This document shows, piece after piece, positions 34,488-43,259 of a stretch of DNA of 64,000 nt. Each line of letters begins with the position of its first letter. Position 1 is the stretch's first letter. Source of the DNA: Cyclobacteriaceae bacterium. GTDB taxonomy: Bacteria; Bacteroidota; Bacteroidia; Cytophagales; Cyclobacteriaceae. The stretch covers positions 922,469 through 986,468 of the forward strand of contig JAIBBC010000003.1 of NCBI GenBank assembly GCA_019694875.1, read 5' to 3'. The position numbers were made by a program, and so were the translations under genes. The notes under the pieces are model-generated. The model was not told the origin of the DNA. It made no database searches and worked only from the letters and a program-made list of their open reading frames with translations.

Positions 34488-35168
34488 CTACCAGTTAATC
34501 ACTTTCTTATCGCGATAAAAATTTCCACTTACCGGCTGCCGGTCGGTAGCCAGCCAAACGGCAGTCTCCGCTCCTTTCGAAACAGTCCGCGGTGCGCCTT
34601 TACCACCCATGTCGGTCTGCACCCAACCCGGGCACATTGCAAATACCTTTACCGACTGAAGTTCTGATGCTAGCAAAATAGTAAACGCATTCAAAGATGT
34701 TTTGCTGAGCCGGTACGCAGCATACCCACCCGATCGTAACGAAGCAAGCTCCCCCATCCCGCTGGAAAGGTTAATGATCCGGGCATCGTCACTTTGTTTC
34801 AGTAACGGCATAAAATATTTGGATGCACGAATCGGTCCCATGAAGTTGGTGCTCATTGTTTGTTCCAGCTCGTTCATATCGAAATTTCGCATAGGAGCAT
34901 TTCCCATAATGGCAGCATTGTTTACAAGTACATCCAATCGGCCAAACTTTTCGGTAACGGTTTTAGCTGCGCTTTCAACACTTGCTTCATCGGTTACATC
35001 AAGGTGTACCGGCAACGCATCATGACCGAGCTCTTTGGCCGTGGTCTGTGCTGCTTCAAAGTTTCGCGCGGCAACAATCACCTGCCAGCCGAGGTCAGCC
35101 ATTTGTCGTGCGATTTCCTTTCCGATACCACGGTTGGCACCTGTAACGAGGATTATCTTTTTTGTCAT
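34488..35168 (-). CDS. Short-chain dehydrogenase/reductase
   Basis: This 226-residue classical SDR has the cofactor motif TGANRGIG (9-16), the NNAA motif (83-86) and the catalytic set Ser136, Tyr152 and Lys156 (YAAYRLSK). Arg34-35 near the end of the second strand suggest NADPH preference. Substrate cannot be told. Its promoter region faces the repeat array that fills the next 1.1 kb. Confidence 0.9.
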   Translation of the reverse strand: MTKKIILVTGANRGIGKEIARQMADLGWQVIVAARNFEAAQTTAKELGHDALPVHLDVTDEASVESAAKTVTEKFGRLDVLVNNAAIMGNAPMRNFDMNELEQTMSTNFMGPIRASKYFMPLLKQSDDARIINLSSGMGELASLRSGGYAAYRLSKTSLNAFTILLASELQSVKVFAMCPGWVQTDMGGKGAPRTVSKGAETAVWLATDRQPVSGNFYRDKKVINW

Positions 35169-36315
35169 GTTGAATTCCTTGTGAACTTCTATATTAAATT
35201 AAGGTTAATATTCGACCCTTTCGGGGTCGTACCGGATCATAATGTATTTTCCGCTATTAACATTCAATCCCTTCGGGATTGAGGCGACTTATAGTTCCCA
35301 GCAAACCCGAAGGGTTGAAATTATTATAAAGCGGAACAGTCAATATCAAGACAAACCCCGAAGGGGTGATATTACCTTCGCATACATTCGACCTCTTCGG
35401 GGTCGTACCGAATCATAATGTATTTTCCGCTATTAACATTCAATCCCTTCGGGATTGTTAAGCGTTATAATAAACAAATTGACCAACCAAACCCGAATAT
35501 CTGAATAATTGTAAGGAGAATAACATCGCATTAAACCCGAAAGGACAAGATTATCTTTTTTGAAATACATTCGACCCCTTCGGGGTCGTACTACATGAAA
35601 ACATAATTCTTCTATAAATATTCAATCCCTTCGGGATTAAGGGGACTTATAATTCCCAGCAAACCCGAAGGATTGATATTATTATAAAGCGGAACAGTCA
35701 ATATCAAGACAAACCCCGAAGGGGTGATATTACCTTATTTCGCATACATTCGACCCCTTCGGGGTCGTACCGGATCATAATGCATTTTCCGTCATTAATA
35801 TTCAGTCCCATCGGGATTGTGCGTCAAAATCCGGAGTCCGAAAGATTCAGAATTATTATAACGCAAACCGCATTCCGACCCCGGGTCGGATCAATTCCAT
35901 TAAGCACGTGTTCTTTCAATAAATATTCAATCTCTTCGGGGCTTGGGCGATTTACAATGTCACGCAAACCCGAATCCAAAGGATCCCAATATTTATAGAA
36001 ATATATTTAGCCGATTTACATTCGACCCCGAAGGGGTCGCACGAAAATCATAATGCATTCAATGTCCTCAGGGTTGTGTGCCAAATCCCGGAATCCGGAG
36101 GATTCCAATGTTTATAGAAGAAACCAAGCAGATCAACCAACGACCCTGAAGGGGTCGCACCAAATCATAACGCATTCTCTGCTATTGACATCCAATGCCG
36201 TCAGGGTTGCGCGTCAAATCCGGAATCCTAAGGATTCCAATGTTTATAGAAGAATCAACCTTATCAACCAGCGACCCTGAAGGGGTCGAATCTTCCAATC
36301 AGCATCAGAAATTCC
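35169..36315. repeat. Gene-free array of palindromic repeats (core 35211-36290)
   Basis: No plausible gene is present. Eight hairpins of the form CGACCCCTTCGGGGTCG or variants lie at 35213, 35389, 35572, 35751, 35875, 36023, 36141 and 36272. The first four are 176-183 bp apart, the rest 119-148 bp and more degenerate. From unit 6 on, the central loop is reversed to GAA. Each early unit also holds a CAATCCCTTCGGGATTG hairpin (35265, 35441 and a variant near 35623) and GAAGGG stems. A 59-bp block is identical at 35320-35378 and 35678-35736, showing a higher-order 358-bp duplication of two units. Confidence 0.85.
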
Positions 36316-36963
36316 TTAGCTCTTCAACAGCTTAAATGCATGACCCCAGCTGTTATTAATGAACCCCGGAATACACCATAACATGCATAGCGGCTCTATC
36401 GCACGTGCCGCTTCGGCAGTACCCATATCCGCTACATCCCAATTGAATTCACTTAAAATCCCGGAAACGGTTGCCCTGGCACCTGCGTTGTTTCCGCAAA
36501 TAAACATCGTGGGTTTACCGTCTTTCATATTCGGATCAATCATCAGTGAATTTCCGACACAGCTGAACGACTTAACAAAGTTCGCGTCAGGTACAGCCCG
36601 CTGCAGTCGCTCAAGCAGCGATTCATCGTGTGTGGTAAAAAACTTCAACACACCGTTTACCGGAGGCGCCTCCGCGATCGGGTTAGTGGTATCAATAACT
36701 GTCTTTCCGGTAAGCTGTGGTTTTAATGATATCGCGAGCTTTTCCGCAACCGTACCTTTCACAGCCAGCACTACAATTTCTCCGAACGCTGCAGTGTCTT
36801 CAAAGCTGCCGACTTTTGCCGCAGAATTTTTGCTATGCCAGGCGGCAAGTTTTGATGTATCGCGCGTGCCGATCATTACATCGTACCCATGTTTGAGGAA
36901 GCCGCTTGCAAGAACCTGTGAAACAGTGCCAGAACCGATAAGGCCGATTTTCTTTTTGCTCAT
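36316..36963 (-). CDS. NADPH-dependent F420-reductase-like dinucleotide-binding protein
   Basis: This 215-residue protein starts at ATG 36963 (an in-frame ATG at 37011 gives an implausible leader). It is a single Rossmann domain with IGLIGSGTVSQVLASGFLKHGYDV, then MIGTRD and VVLAVKGTVAEKL, and TVIDTTNPI, the F420-reductase/6-phosphogluconate-dehydrogenase-like pattern (NADP_Rossmann, YrpG/DinF type). Bacteroidota do not normally make F420, so it likely uses another substrate. Its stop codon lies 26 bp past the repeat array. Confidence 0.85.
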   Translation of the reverse strand: MSKKKIGLIGSGTVSQVLASGFLKHGYDVMIGTRDTSKLAAWHSKNSAAKVGSFEDTAAFGEIVVLAVKGTVAEKLAISLKPQLTGKTVIDTTNPIAEAPPVNGVLKFFTTHDESLLERLQRAVPDANFVKSFSCVGNSLMIDPNMKDGKPTMFICGNNAGARATVSGILSEFNWDVADMGTAEAARAIEPLCMLWCIPGFINNSWGHAFKLLKS

Positions 36964-37054
36964 AGTAGTTGAGGGTTTAGGTGAATATGAATTGAATACC
37001 AGAATTTTCAAAAAAAAGTTTACGATCGTAAAACTTTATTCCTTCATTTGAAGA

Positions 37055-37555
37055 ATGAAGATTGGATTGTTATCCGACACGCACAGTTTCCTCGACCCGA
37101 AAGTGTTCGAGTACTTTCAACCATGTGACGAGATCTGGCACGGTGGCGATTTCGGACTGAGTGTGCTTGAGCAACTTGAAAACTTCAAACCGGTTAAGGC
37201 TGTATTTGGAAACATTGACGACCTGCAGTTGAGAACCCGACTCCCGGAAGACCTCTGGTTTACACGCGAAGGGCTGTCGATTTTTATGACCCACATCGGG
37301 GGCGCACCGCCAAACTATAATCCGCGGGTGAAGAAAATCTTAAAAACGCGAACACCGGACATCTTTATTTGCGGTCACTCACATATTCTCCGAATCAAAA
37401 GAGATTCCAACTACAACAACATGCTATACCTGAATCCGGGAGCAGCAGGCAATCATGGCTTTCACGCGATGAAAACACTCGTACGGTTCGAAATTTCCGG
37501 AACCGAAATCAAAAACATGGAAGTGATTGAGCTCGGAAAACGCGGAGCTCTTTAA
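37055..37555 (+). CDS. YfcE/MJ0936-type metallophosphoesterase
   Basis: A 166-residue phosphodiesterase with all calcineurin-fold metal motifs: LLSDTHSF (Asp8, His10), WHGGDFG, FGNIDD, THIGG and CGHSH. The small size and GxPP loop place it in the YfcE/Vps29-like group. It begins 91 bp from the divergent Rossmann protein and ends at a long hairpin before dnaN. Confidence 0.93.
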   Translation: MKIGLLSDTHSFLDPKVFEYFQPCDEIWHGGDFGLSVLEQLENFKPVKAVFGNIDDLQLRTRLPEDLWFTREGLSIFMTHIGGAPPNYNPRVKKILKTRTPDIFICGHSHILRIKRDSNYNNMLYLNPGAAGNHGFHAMKTLVRFEISGTEIKNMEVIELGKRGAL

Positions 37556-37561
37556 AAAGAA

Positions 37562-37605
37562 AAGATTTCAGATCGCAGATTGTCTAATCTGAAACCTGAA
37601 ATCTT
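37562..37605. terminator. Bidirectional stem-loop between convergent genes
   Basis: AAGATTTCAG (37562-37571) pairs with CTGAAATCTT (37596-37605), and inside it CAGATT (37576-37581) pairs with AATCTG (37586-37591), giving a nested hairpin. It lies between the stop codons of the phosphoesterase and dnaN. Confidence 0.6.
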
Positions 37606-37625
37606 AACATAATAAATCTTTAATC

Positions 37626-38750
37626 CTATACGTACTGATTCAGCATCACCGGCATCACCAGCATCAGGATATCTTCGTTCTTGTCTTTGTCAGCCGGGTG
37701 CAGCACACCGGCTTTATTCGGAGCAGACATGGAAAGTCTGATCTGATTAGTATCGAGGTTACTCAACATCTCTACCAGAAATCTTGCATTGAAGCCGATT
37801 TCAATGTCCTCTCCTTCGTGCTCGCACGACAACCGTTCATTTGCTTCGTTCGAGAAGTCGAGGTCTTCTGCAGAAATCTGTAACTCGCTTCCGGTAATCT
37901 TCAGACGAACCTGGTGAGTAGTTTTGTTTGCGTAAATCGAGATACGTTTCAACGCACCCAGCAGTTCGCTTCTGCCGATAGTCATCTTGATCGCATTTTG
38001 CGTTGGGATAACATTTTCGTAGTCAGGGAAACGTTCGTCAATCAAACGGCAAATCATACGGATGTTACCGAATTTGAAGAATGCATTCGACAGGTTGAAA
38101 TCAATGTGAACCGGAGCGTTCTCCGCTGGAAGTGTAGCTTTCAACAGGTTCAGCGCTTTACGCGGAATAATGATTGCGCTTCCGTTATCGGACTTTACAT
38201 CCGTTCTGCGGTAACGCACCAACCGGTGACCGTCAGTCGCAACAAACGTTGTGTTCTTTTCGCCCAGGTTAACGTATACGCCTGTCATCGCAGGGCGAAG
38301 CTCATCGTTGCTGGTTGCAAAGATGGTATTGTTGACAGCCCGCGCTAAAACTTCAGAAGAAATCTCAGCTGAGAAATCGTTGGAAACATTCGGCACCTTG
38401 GGGAAGTCGGTAGCGTTTTCACCGGAAAGTTTATAGCGACCGTTGTCGGAAATAATTTCGATGGCGTAAGTCGACTCGTCAATCGAGAAGGTTACGGGTT
38501 GCTCGGGCAGGTTTTTCAACGTGTCGAGCAGGATACGGGCCGGAACAGCAATGTTTCCTTTTTCTTTGGATTCAACATTGAGTTCGGTGATCATCGAGGT
38601 CTGAAGATCGGAAGCTGTAACCGTCAGGCTGCCTTTTTCCAGTTCGAACAAAAAGTTCTCGAGGATAGGAACAACCGGGTTGGTAGTGATAACTCCGTTA
38701 ATATTGGAAAGCTGCTTCAGGAGGTAAGCAGAGTTTACAATGAACTTCAT
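37626..38750 (-). CDS. dnaN: DNA polymerase III beta subunit (sliding clamp)
   Basis: This 374-residue clamp has the three repeated clamp domains of normal length; recognisable strings are LLDTLKNLPEQPVTF, TDGHRLVRYRR (domain 2), FNARFLVEMLSN and the C-terminal LMLVMPVMLNQYV in place of the usual LMPMRL end. It encircles DNA and tethers the replicative polymerase. There is no dnaA or recF next to it; instead it follows the gldA-gldF-gldG-DUF4340 run with a 96-bp gap. A TACCTTTA -7-like element lies at 38782-38789, so it probably has its own promoter. Confidence 0.97.
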   Translation of the reverse strand: MKFIVNSAYLLKQLSNINGVITTNPVVPILENFLFELEKGSLTVTASDLQTSMITELNVESKEKGNIAVPARILLDTLKNLPEQPVTFSIDESTYAIEIISDNGRYKLSGENATDFPKVPNVSNDFSAEISSEVLARAVNNTIFATSNDELRPAMTGVYVNLGEKNTTFVATDGHRLVRYRRTDVKSDNGSAIIIPRKALNLLKATLPAENAPVHIDFNLSNAFFKFGNIRMICRLIDERFPDYENVIPTQNAIKMTIGRSELLGALKRISIYANKTTHQVRLKITGSELQISAEDLDFSNEANERLSCEHEGEDIEIGFNARFLVEMLSNLDTNQIRLSMSAPNKAGVLHPADKDKNEDILMLVMPVMLNQYV

Positions 38751-38846
38751 TCTGTTGTAGTGGTTTGATTTTAAAGCACGGTAAAGGTATAAAGAAAAAG
38801 GAATTTCGGAAAAGAATTGACCCGGACGGGCAAAATCAACTCCCGA

Positions 38847-39773
38847 TCATTTCTTACCGAACCAGCCTTTGCTTTTCATCAGCGGCAGGATTTTCCTCGA
38901 ATTGAAAACAGCCGGATATCTGCCCTGCACCATCCCGAAAACAACTGGCTTGCGCGGTTCTGGGTAAAGGGTAAGTGCGTACGTTTTTCCAGAAAGGTCG
39001 GTCACGGTAATTTCAACGGGCGGAATGAAGCGTGCACTGTCATATACGCTTGCCTGAGCCGTGGTCAGATATTGATCAACTGTTAATAAAGAAACATTAT
39101 CCAGGAAACTGTTGAGCTTTGCGGTATCGGCTTGCACGCCCGTAATAACCGGCAACTTGTCCATTACCACATCGAAGTTGTCAGCCGGGCTGGCCGTAAA
39201 CACTACATTCAGGTTTTTAAAATTCTGCCAGTTAAAGCCGAATACATATTTATCTTTCCAGCCGGGACTTTCAAGTTCAAAAATTCCGGACGTGTAAACG
39301 CGATACCCGGGAATGGCCATTACATAAACGTTGTCATCCCCTTCCTTTAAAAAATACGCCTGAGTTTTTGAGGCATTGCCACCCGCATAAAAATCGCTTA
39401 CACGTTCATTACTTTGAAAGAGCGAAACATGAACTCCCTGCGTATGAAGCAACGCGGTAAGCGAATCTGTAAGCTTGTCGGAAATTTTCCGCTTAGGTTC
39501 CGCTTGTTGAATCGTTGCAAATAAAACATCAACCATTGCCGGATCGGCAAGCTCGCCATTTACACGCCAGCGACCACTCGCATCCAGCATCAGCTCAACT
39601 TTTGAGGAATCACGTTCAAGAACAACCTTATCGACAGACTTTAAATCAGCAACCTGAAAGACTGTTTTGTCAACAGCACTACTATCCCGATTAAAGATCA
39701 TAATCAGTATTGCCGTGCCTATCGTCAACACGCAAAGCGAAATCAGTAGCCGGATGTTTCTCTTTTGCTGCAT
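38847..39773 (-). CDS. DUF4340 domain protein linked to the Gld ABC transporter
   Basis: A 308-residue protein with one N-terminal membrane anchor (LLISLCVLTIGTAILIMIF) and a large extracytoplasmic DUF4340 region (DKTVFQVADLKSVDKVVLERDSSKVEL, repeated strand patterns). Its ATG shares a base with the gldG stop (TGATG), so it is translationally coupled to the Gld operon. DUF4340 proteins often accompany GldG-like proteins and are probably partners of the transporter at the outer face of the inner membrane. Confidence 0.85.
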   Translation of the reverse strand: MQQKRNIRLLISLCVLTIGTAILIMIFNRDSSAVDKTVFQVADLKSVDKVVLERDSSKVELMLDASGRWRVNGELADPAMVDVLFATIQQAEPKRKISDKLTDSLTALLHTQGVHVSLFQSNERVSDFYAGGNASKTQAYFLKEGDDNVYVMAIPGYRVYTSGIFELESPGWKDKYVFGFNWQNFKNLNVVFTASPADNFDVVMDKLPVITGVQADTAKLNSFLDNVSLLTVDQYLTTAQASVYDSARFIPPVEITVTDLSGKTYALTLYPEPRKPVVFGMVQGRYPAVFNSRKILPLMKSKGWFGKK

Positions 39774-41458
39774 CAGAATGTAGAATATTTTCTTTTCCGG
39801 ATAAAAGACCTTACTACTCCATATACCAAGAGCACGAACAATGGAAGGCCGATGTTAATAATCTGCCATTTTGTTCTTTCAGCACGAACTTTCTCTTTAT
39901 CTAACGGCCGGATCTTAACTTCTTTGTTTCGCGCAGCGATTAAGCCATCTTCATTTACAAGGTAGTTAACAGCGTTCATCAGCAACTCTTCATTCGCAAA
40001 CGTATACCGTGCAAACGGGTCGTAACCCAATTGTTGCGGCTGACCGTTTCTCGGGTTCACGTCATTGCGCGCCAGGTCGCCATCAGCAATTACAATGAGC
40101 TTCGTGGAAATTCCGTGATCTTTGAACAAACGCTGGTCGGCATCCGGAGGAAGAAATCTGTTTTTATAAAGTGAAGTAAATCCGCCTTCCAATAAATACC
40201 CGACCGGCAAATAGCTCAACGAAAAATCCTCTTTCTTTAAATTTTTCCGCACGTCATTAATATTGACGGCAACCGGAGCTGAAAGTCTGCGCGACATTTG
40301 CGAGGTAAACATCAGCGGAATCTTTTTGATGCCAGTCGCCTTTACTGTATCCACTGTACTGATGAATCGTGTAACCACAGCATCGAGGTTCCGCGTAATC
40401 GGATGATCGGCATAACGGTTTATCAACGGGAAGAACGGCCAGTCCATCAATTGAAGTTTGGGCTTACCATCAACCTCCCCGGTTACAACCGGATACTTTC
40501 CGGTCAACGCATCCTGAACCAAATCCATATTCAGGCGGATGCCATACTTGAACAACTGGTCATCCAGGTTCACATTATACGGGAATGCAAAGTAACCTTC
40601 ACTCGAAGCGCTGTCCATGCTCGCTTCAAGTTTGTCCAGCAGAAACAACACTTTACCCCCATTCATGATGTATTGATCGAGCTTGTACTTATCAGACTCC
40701 GAATAGGCACGTACCGGCTTGGCTATAATCAGGGCGTCATATCGCTCGAGCGACTTTTTATTTTTCAAATCCACCTTCACTACCGAGTATAGTTCCAGCA
40801 ATGCGTTGTTGAAGCTTGCGATTTCAAGACTATCAAGTTCGCCATGTCCTGTAATCAAACCGATCCGCTTCCGGTCGCTGTTCACCATTTTGTAAATGGC
40901 ATTGGCCAGCTGATACTCAACCCCCTCAATGGATTGATTGATCTTCTCTTCAGGTGTGGATGCACTGTTACCTTTTAACAGATTGACACCGCTTTCAAAT
41001 CCGCCATAGGAAATCACCACGCCCGGGAAAATAATTTTTTCCGAAACCTGACCGTCTTTGTCGTCTACCACGTTCGTTGGAACAACACCTTTCTGCATCA
41101 ATTCCTGCATGTATTCATTTCGTGCCTTCTGACTCATGGCCGTAGACGGATCAATGAATACAAACTGTACTTTGTTGTTCGAGTAAATGCGGAACTCTTC
41201 CAGCGTCTCACGAATGGATTTCTGCATTCTGCGAAATCCGGCATTCAGATCGCCTTCCAGATATACCTCCACAAACACATTATCATCGAGGTCGCGAAGC
41301 ACCTCTTTGGTTTGATCTTTAATAGAGAAACGTTTCTCCTCCGTGAGGTCAACCCGGAAAAAATACTGTGACGCAATAACGTTCAGCAGCACGATGAGCA
41401 CAAGCCCGTTTGCCAGCAACAGCAGATCACCCGTACGTTTGCCTGTGAACTTTACCAT
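39773..41458 (-). CDS. gldG: Gliding-motility ABC transporter substrate-binding-like protein GldG
   Basis: This 561-residue protein has an N-terminal membrane helix (LLLLANGLVLIVLLNVIAS), the conserved FRVDLTEEKRFSIKDQTKEVL region, an extracytoplasmic GldG/IFT52-like domain (RIGLITGHGELDSLE) and a C-terminal transmembrane anchor followed by RKRKYSTF. In Flavobacterium johnsoniae GldA, GldF and GldG form an ABC transporter required for gliding. It overlaps gldF by 7 bp upstream and the DUF4340 gene by one base downstream. Confidence 0.93.
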   Translation of the reverse strand: MVKFTGKRTGDLLLLANGLVLIVLLNVIASQYFFRVDLTEEKRFSIKDQTKEVLRDLDDNVFVEVYLEGDLNAGFRRMQKSIRETLEEFRIYSNNKVQFVFIDPSTAMSQKARNEYMQELMQKGVVPTNVVDDKDGQVSEKIIFPGVVISYGGFESGVNLLKGNSASTPEEKINQSIEGVEYQLANAIYKMVNSDRKRIGLITGHGELDSLEIASFNNALLELYSVVKVDLKNKKSLERYDALIIAKPVRAYSESDKYKLDQYIMNGGKVLFLLDKLEASMDSASSEGYFAFPYNVNLDDQLFKYGIRLNMDLVQDALTGKYPVVTGEVDGKPKLQLMDWPFFPLINRYADHPITRNLDAVVTRFISTVDTVKATGIKKIPLMFTSQMSRRLSAPVAVNINDVRKNLKKEDFSLSYLPVGYLLEGGFTSLYKNRFLPPDADQRLFKDHGISTKLIVIADGDLARNDVNPRNGQPQQLGYDPFARYTFANEELLMNAVNYLVNEDGLIAARNKEVKIRPLDKEKVRAERTKWQIINIGLPLFVLLVYGVVRSFIRKRKYSTF

Positions 41459-42180
41459 GACCGCGAACTGAGAATGGTTTTGGAAACTAACAGCATCAAT
41501 CCACCCACACTGATGAAATAAATCACATTGCGGCTGTCGATAAGGCCCTTGCTTAAGGCCTCATAATGATAGAGAATACCGAATTGTTTGATCAGTAGCG
41601 TATTGCTCGACCATACATTCAGCGTGGACATGGATTCGAATCCCGAAAACACCAGGAAGCATAAAAATGCCGCAAGAATAAACGCCACAATCTGGTTGGA
41701 TGTGATCGATGAAGCAACAATGCCAACAGAACAAAAAACGCCAGCCAGCAAGGCCAGTCCGATGTACGACCCAATCACACCTGGCGTATCGATGTTGCCG
41801 GAAGGATTACCCAGAGAACTTATGGAGAAATAATAAATGATCGTGGGAATCAGTGCGAACAACACCAGCAGGAAACAGGCGAGAAATTTTCCGAGAACAA
41901 TGTCCCAGTCAGTTAACGGTTTTGTCAGCAACAATTCCATCGTGCCCGACTTACGTTCTTCAGCAAAGCTCCGCATGGTAATGGCGGGAATCAAAAAGAT
42001 GAACACATACGGCCCGAGTGAAAAGAGCGTGTCCATGTCGGCATAGCCATAATCAAGCACCGATGTCTCCGGGAACACCCACATCAGCAAGCCGATGCCG
42101 GTCAGGAAAACTCCGATCACCACATACGCGATGAGTGAGTTGAGGAAGCTGTTGAATTCTTTTGCTAAAACCCTGATCAT
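41452..42180 (-). CDS. gldF: Gliding-motility ABC transporter permease GldF
   Basis: A 242-residue ABC-2 permease with six transmembrane segments; LAKEFNSFLNSLIAYVVIGVFL at the start and RSFAEERKSGTMELLLTKPLTDW in the conserved cytoplasmic loop are typical. It overlaps gldA by 4 bp (ATGA) and gldG by 7 bp, so stoichiometric co-translation is expected. It forms the channel of the GldAFG complex. Confidence 0.93.
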   Translation of the reverse strand: MIRVLAKEFNSFLNSLIAYVVIGVFLTGIGLLMWVFPETSVLDYGYADMDTLFSLGPYVFIFLIPAITMRSFAEERKSGTMELLLTKPLTDWDIVLGKFLACFLLVLFALIPTIIYYFSISSLGNPSGNIDTPGVIGSYIGLALLAGVFCSVGIVASSITSNQIVAFILAAFLCFLVFSGFESMSTLNVWSSNTLLIKQFGILYHYEALSKGLIDSRNVIYFISVGGLMLLVSKTILSSRSW

Positions 42181-43100
42181 GCTTCCTGTTTCGCGGTAAG
42201 TTCTCTGAAAATATTTTCCAATGATCCCTCCTCCTGTCGCAGGCCCAGCAATGAAAGCTTGCGGTCGGCTGCAAACCTGAACACCTCCGGACGAACGTCT
42301 GCACCTGCTTTCGGATAAATCCTGAATTTGGATTCATCAAGCTTTATTACATTTTCAACGCCTTCAATTTTTTTCAATTCTGATTCAGAAACAGCTCCTT
42401 CAAATTCCGCAATCAGCGAAGCCTGTTTGCCTTGCGTGCGCATGAGATTGGAAAGCGAGTCATCGGCAACAAGCTCTCCTTTATTAATAACGATAACCCG
42501 ATCGCACAATGCAGATACTTCCTGCATGATGTGCGTGGAGAAAATCACGGTTTTGTTTTTACTGATGTTCTTAATGAGACTTCTGATTTCCAGAATCTGG
42601 TTTGGGTCCAACCCCGTAGTGGGTTCATCGAGGATCAACACCTGCGGATTATGAATCAGCGCCTGCGCGAGGCCCACCCGCTGGCGATAACCTTTTGACA
42701 GCGTCTCAATTTTTTTATTCTGCTCAACCGTCAGTCCGCAAAGGTCGACCATTTCCGCAACACGTTCATTTAAGGATTTGCCGCCAAGTCCGTAGAGCTT
42801 GCCGATAAACTGCAGATACTCATGAACAAACATGTCGGTGTACAATGGATTGTGTTCAGGCAGGTAGCCGGTCACTTTCTTTACTCGGATCGGATCGGCT
42901 GTTACATTGAAACCGGCCACCAAAACCTCACCGGAAGTTGGCGGAACATAGCCGGTGGCAATCTTCATGGTAGTGGACTTTCCGGCACCGTTCGGTCCCA
43001 GGAAGCCGACAATCTCCCCTGCTTCAACGCGGAATGAAATGTTGTCAACCGCCTTTTGCGAACCGTATTGTTTTAAGAGATTTTTAACAACCAGCGACAT
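42177..43100 (-). CDS. gldA: Gliding-motility ABC transporter ATPase GldA
   Basis: This 307-residue ATPase has Walker A GPNGAGKS (35-42), signature LSKGYRQRVGLAQAL, Walker B VLILDEPTTGLDP and an H-loop STHIMQEV. The LSKGY signature and the C-terminal extension of about 85 residues match GldA. It is first in the minus-strand run gldA-gldF-gldG-DUF4340. A -7-like element TAGTTTTG lies 44 bp upstream. Confidence 0.92.
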   Translation of the reverse strand: MSLVVKNLLKQYGSQKAVDNISFRVEAGEIVGFLGPNGAGKSTTMKIATGYVPPTSGEVLVAGFNVTADPIRVKKVTGYLPEHNPLYTDMFVHEYLQFIGKLYGLGGKSLNERVAEMVDLCGLTVEQNKKIETLSKGYRQRVGLAQALIHNPQVLILDEPTTGLDPNQILEIRSLIKNISKNKTVIFSTHIMQEVSALCDRVIVINKGELVADDSLSNLMRTQGKQASLIAEFEGAVSESELKKIEGVENVIKLDESKFRIYPKAGADVRPEVFRFAADRKLSLLGLRQEEGSLENIFRELTAKQEA

Positions 43101-43143
43101 ATTTTTTGAGGGCCGCCCATTCGGGCTTTATCAACAACGCGCA

Positions 43144-43151
43144 CAAAACTA
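43144..43151 (-). promoter_or_regulatory. Candidate -7 element for gldA
   Basis: On the minus strand this reads TAGTTTTG, a full match to TAnnTTTG, 44 bp before the gldA start. No clear -33 is seen. Confidence 0.4.
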
Positions 43152-43173
43152 AAGAATTTTATGATTTAGGGAT

Positions 43174-43181
43174 TAGATTTG
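43174..43181 (+). promoter_or_regulatory. Candidate -7 element for the thioredoxin-domain gene
   Basis: TAGATTTG matches TAnnTTTG exactly and lies 79 bp before the ATG at 43260, back to back with the candidate gldA promoter. Confidence 0.4.
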
Positions 43182-43259
43182 CGTTTTACAGGTCACTTTG
43201 AAACAACCTGGCTTATTAATTGCGTTTTAGTATCCATTGAAAGCACCCAGCCCCGCATC

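Noticed and set aside
35213-35229. C(UUCG)G super-stable tetraloop in the hairpins
   Set aside because: In the 17-bp palindrome the symmetric pairing places the centre in a 3-base loop; the tetraloop register gives only three G-C pairs, so the claim does not hold.
36053-36280. Open frame of about 75 codons inside the repeat array
   Set aside because: It is built of two copies of the palindromic unit (repeated strings such as RNPEDSNVYRR and RNPKDSNVYRR); a translation of repeats, not a gene.
35211-36290. CRISPR array
   Set aside because: The repeats are palindromes about 120-180 bp apart, and the sequence between them is itself repeated. There are no short unique spacers and no cas genes.
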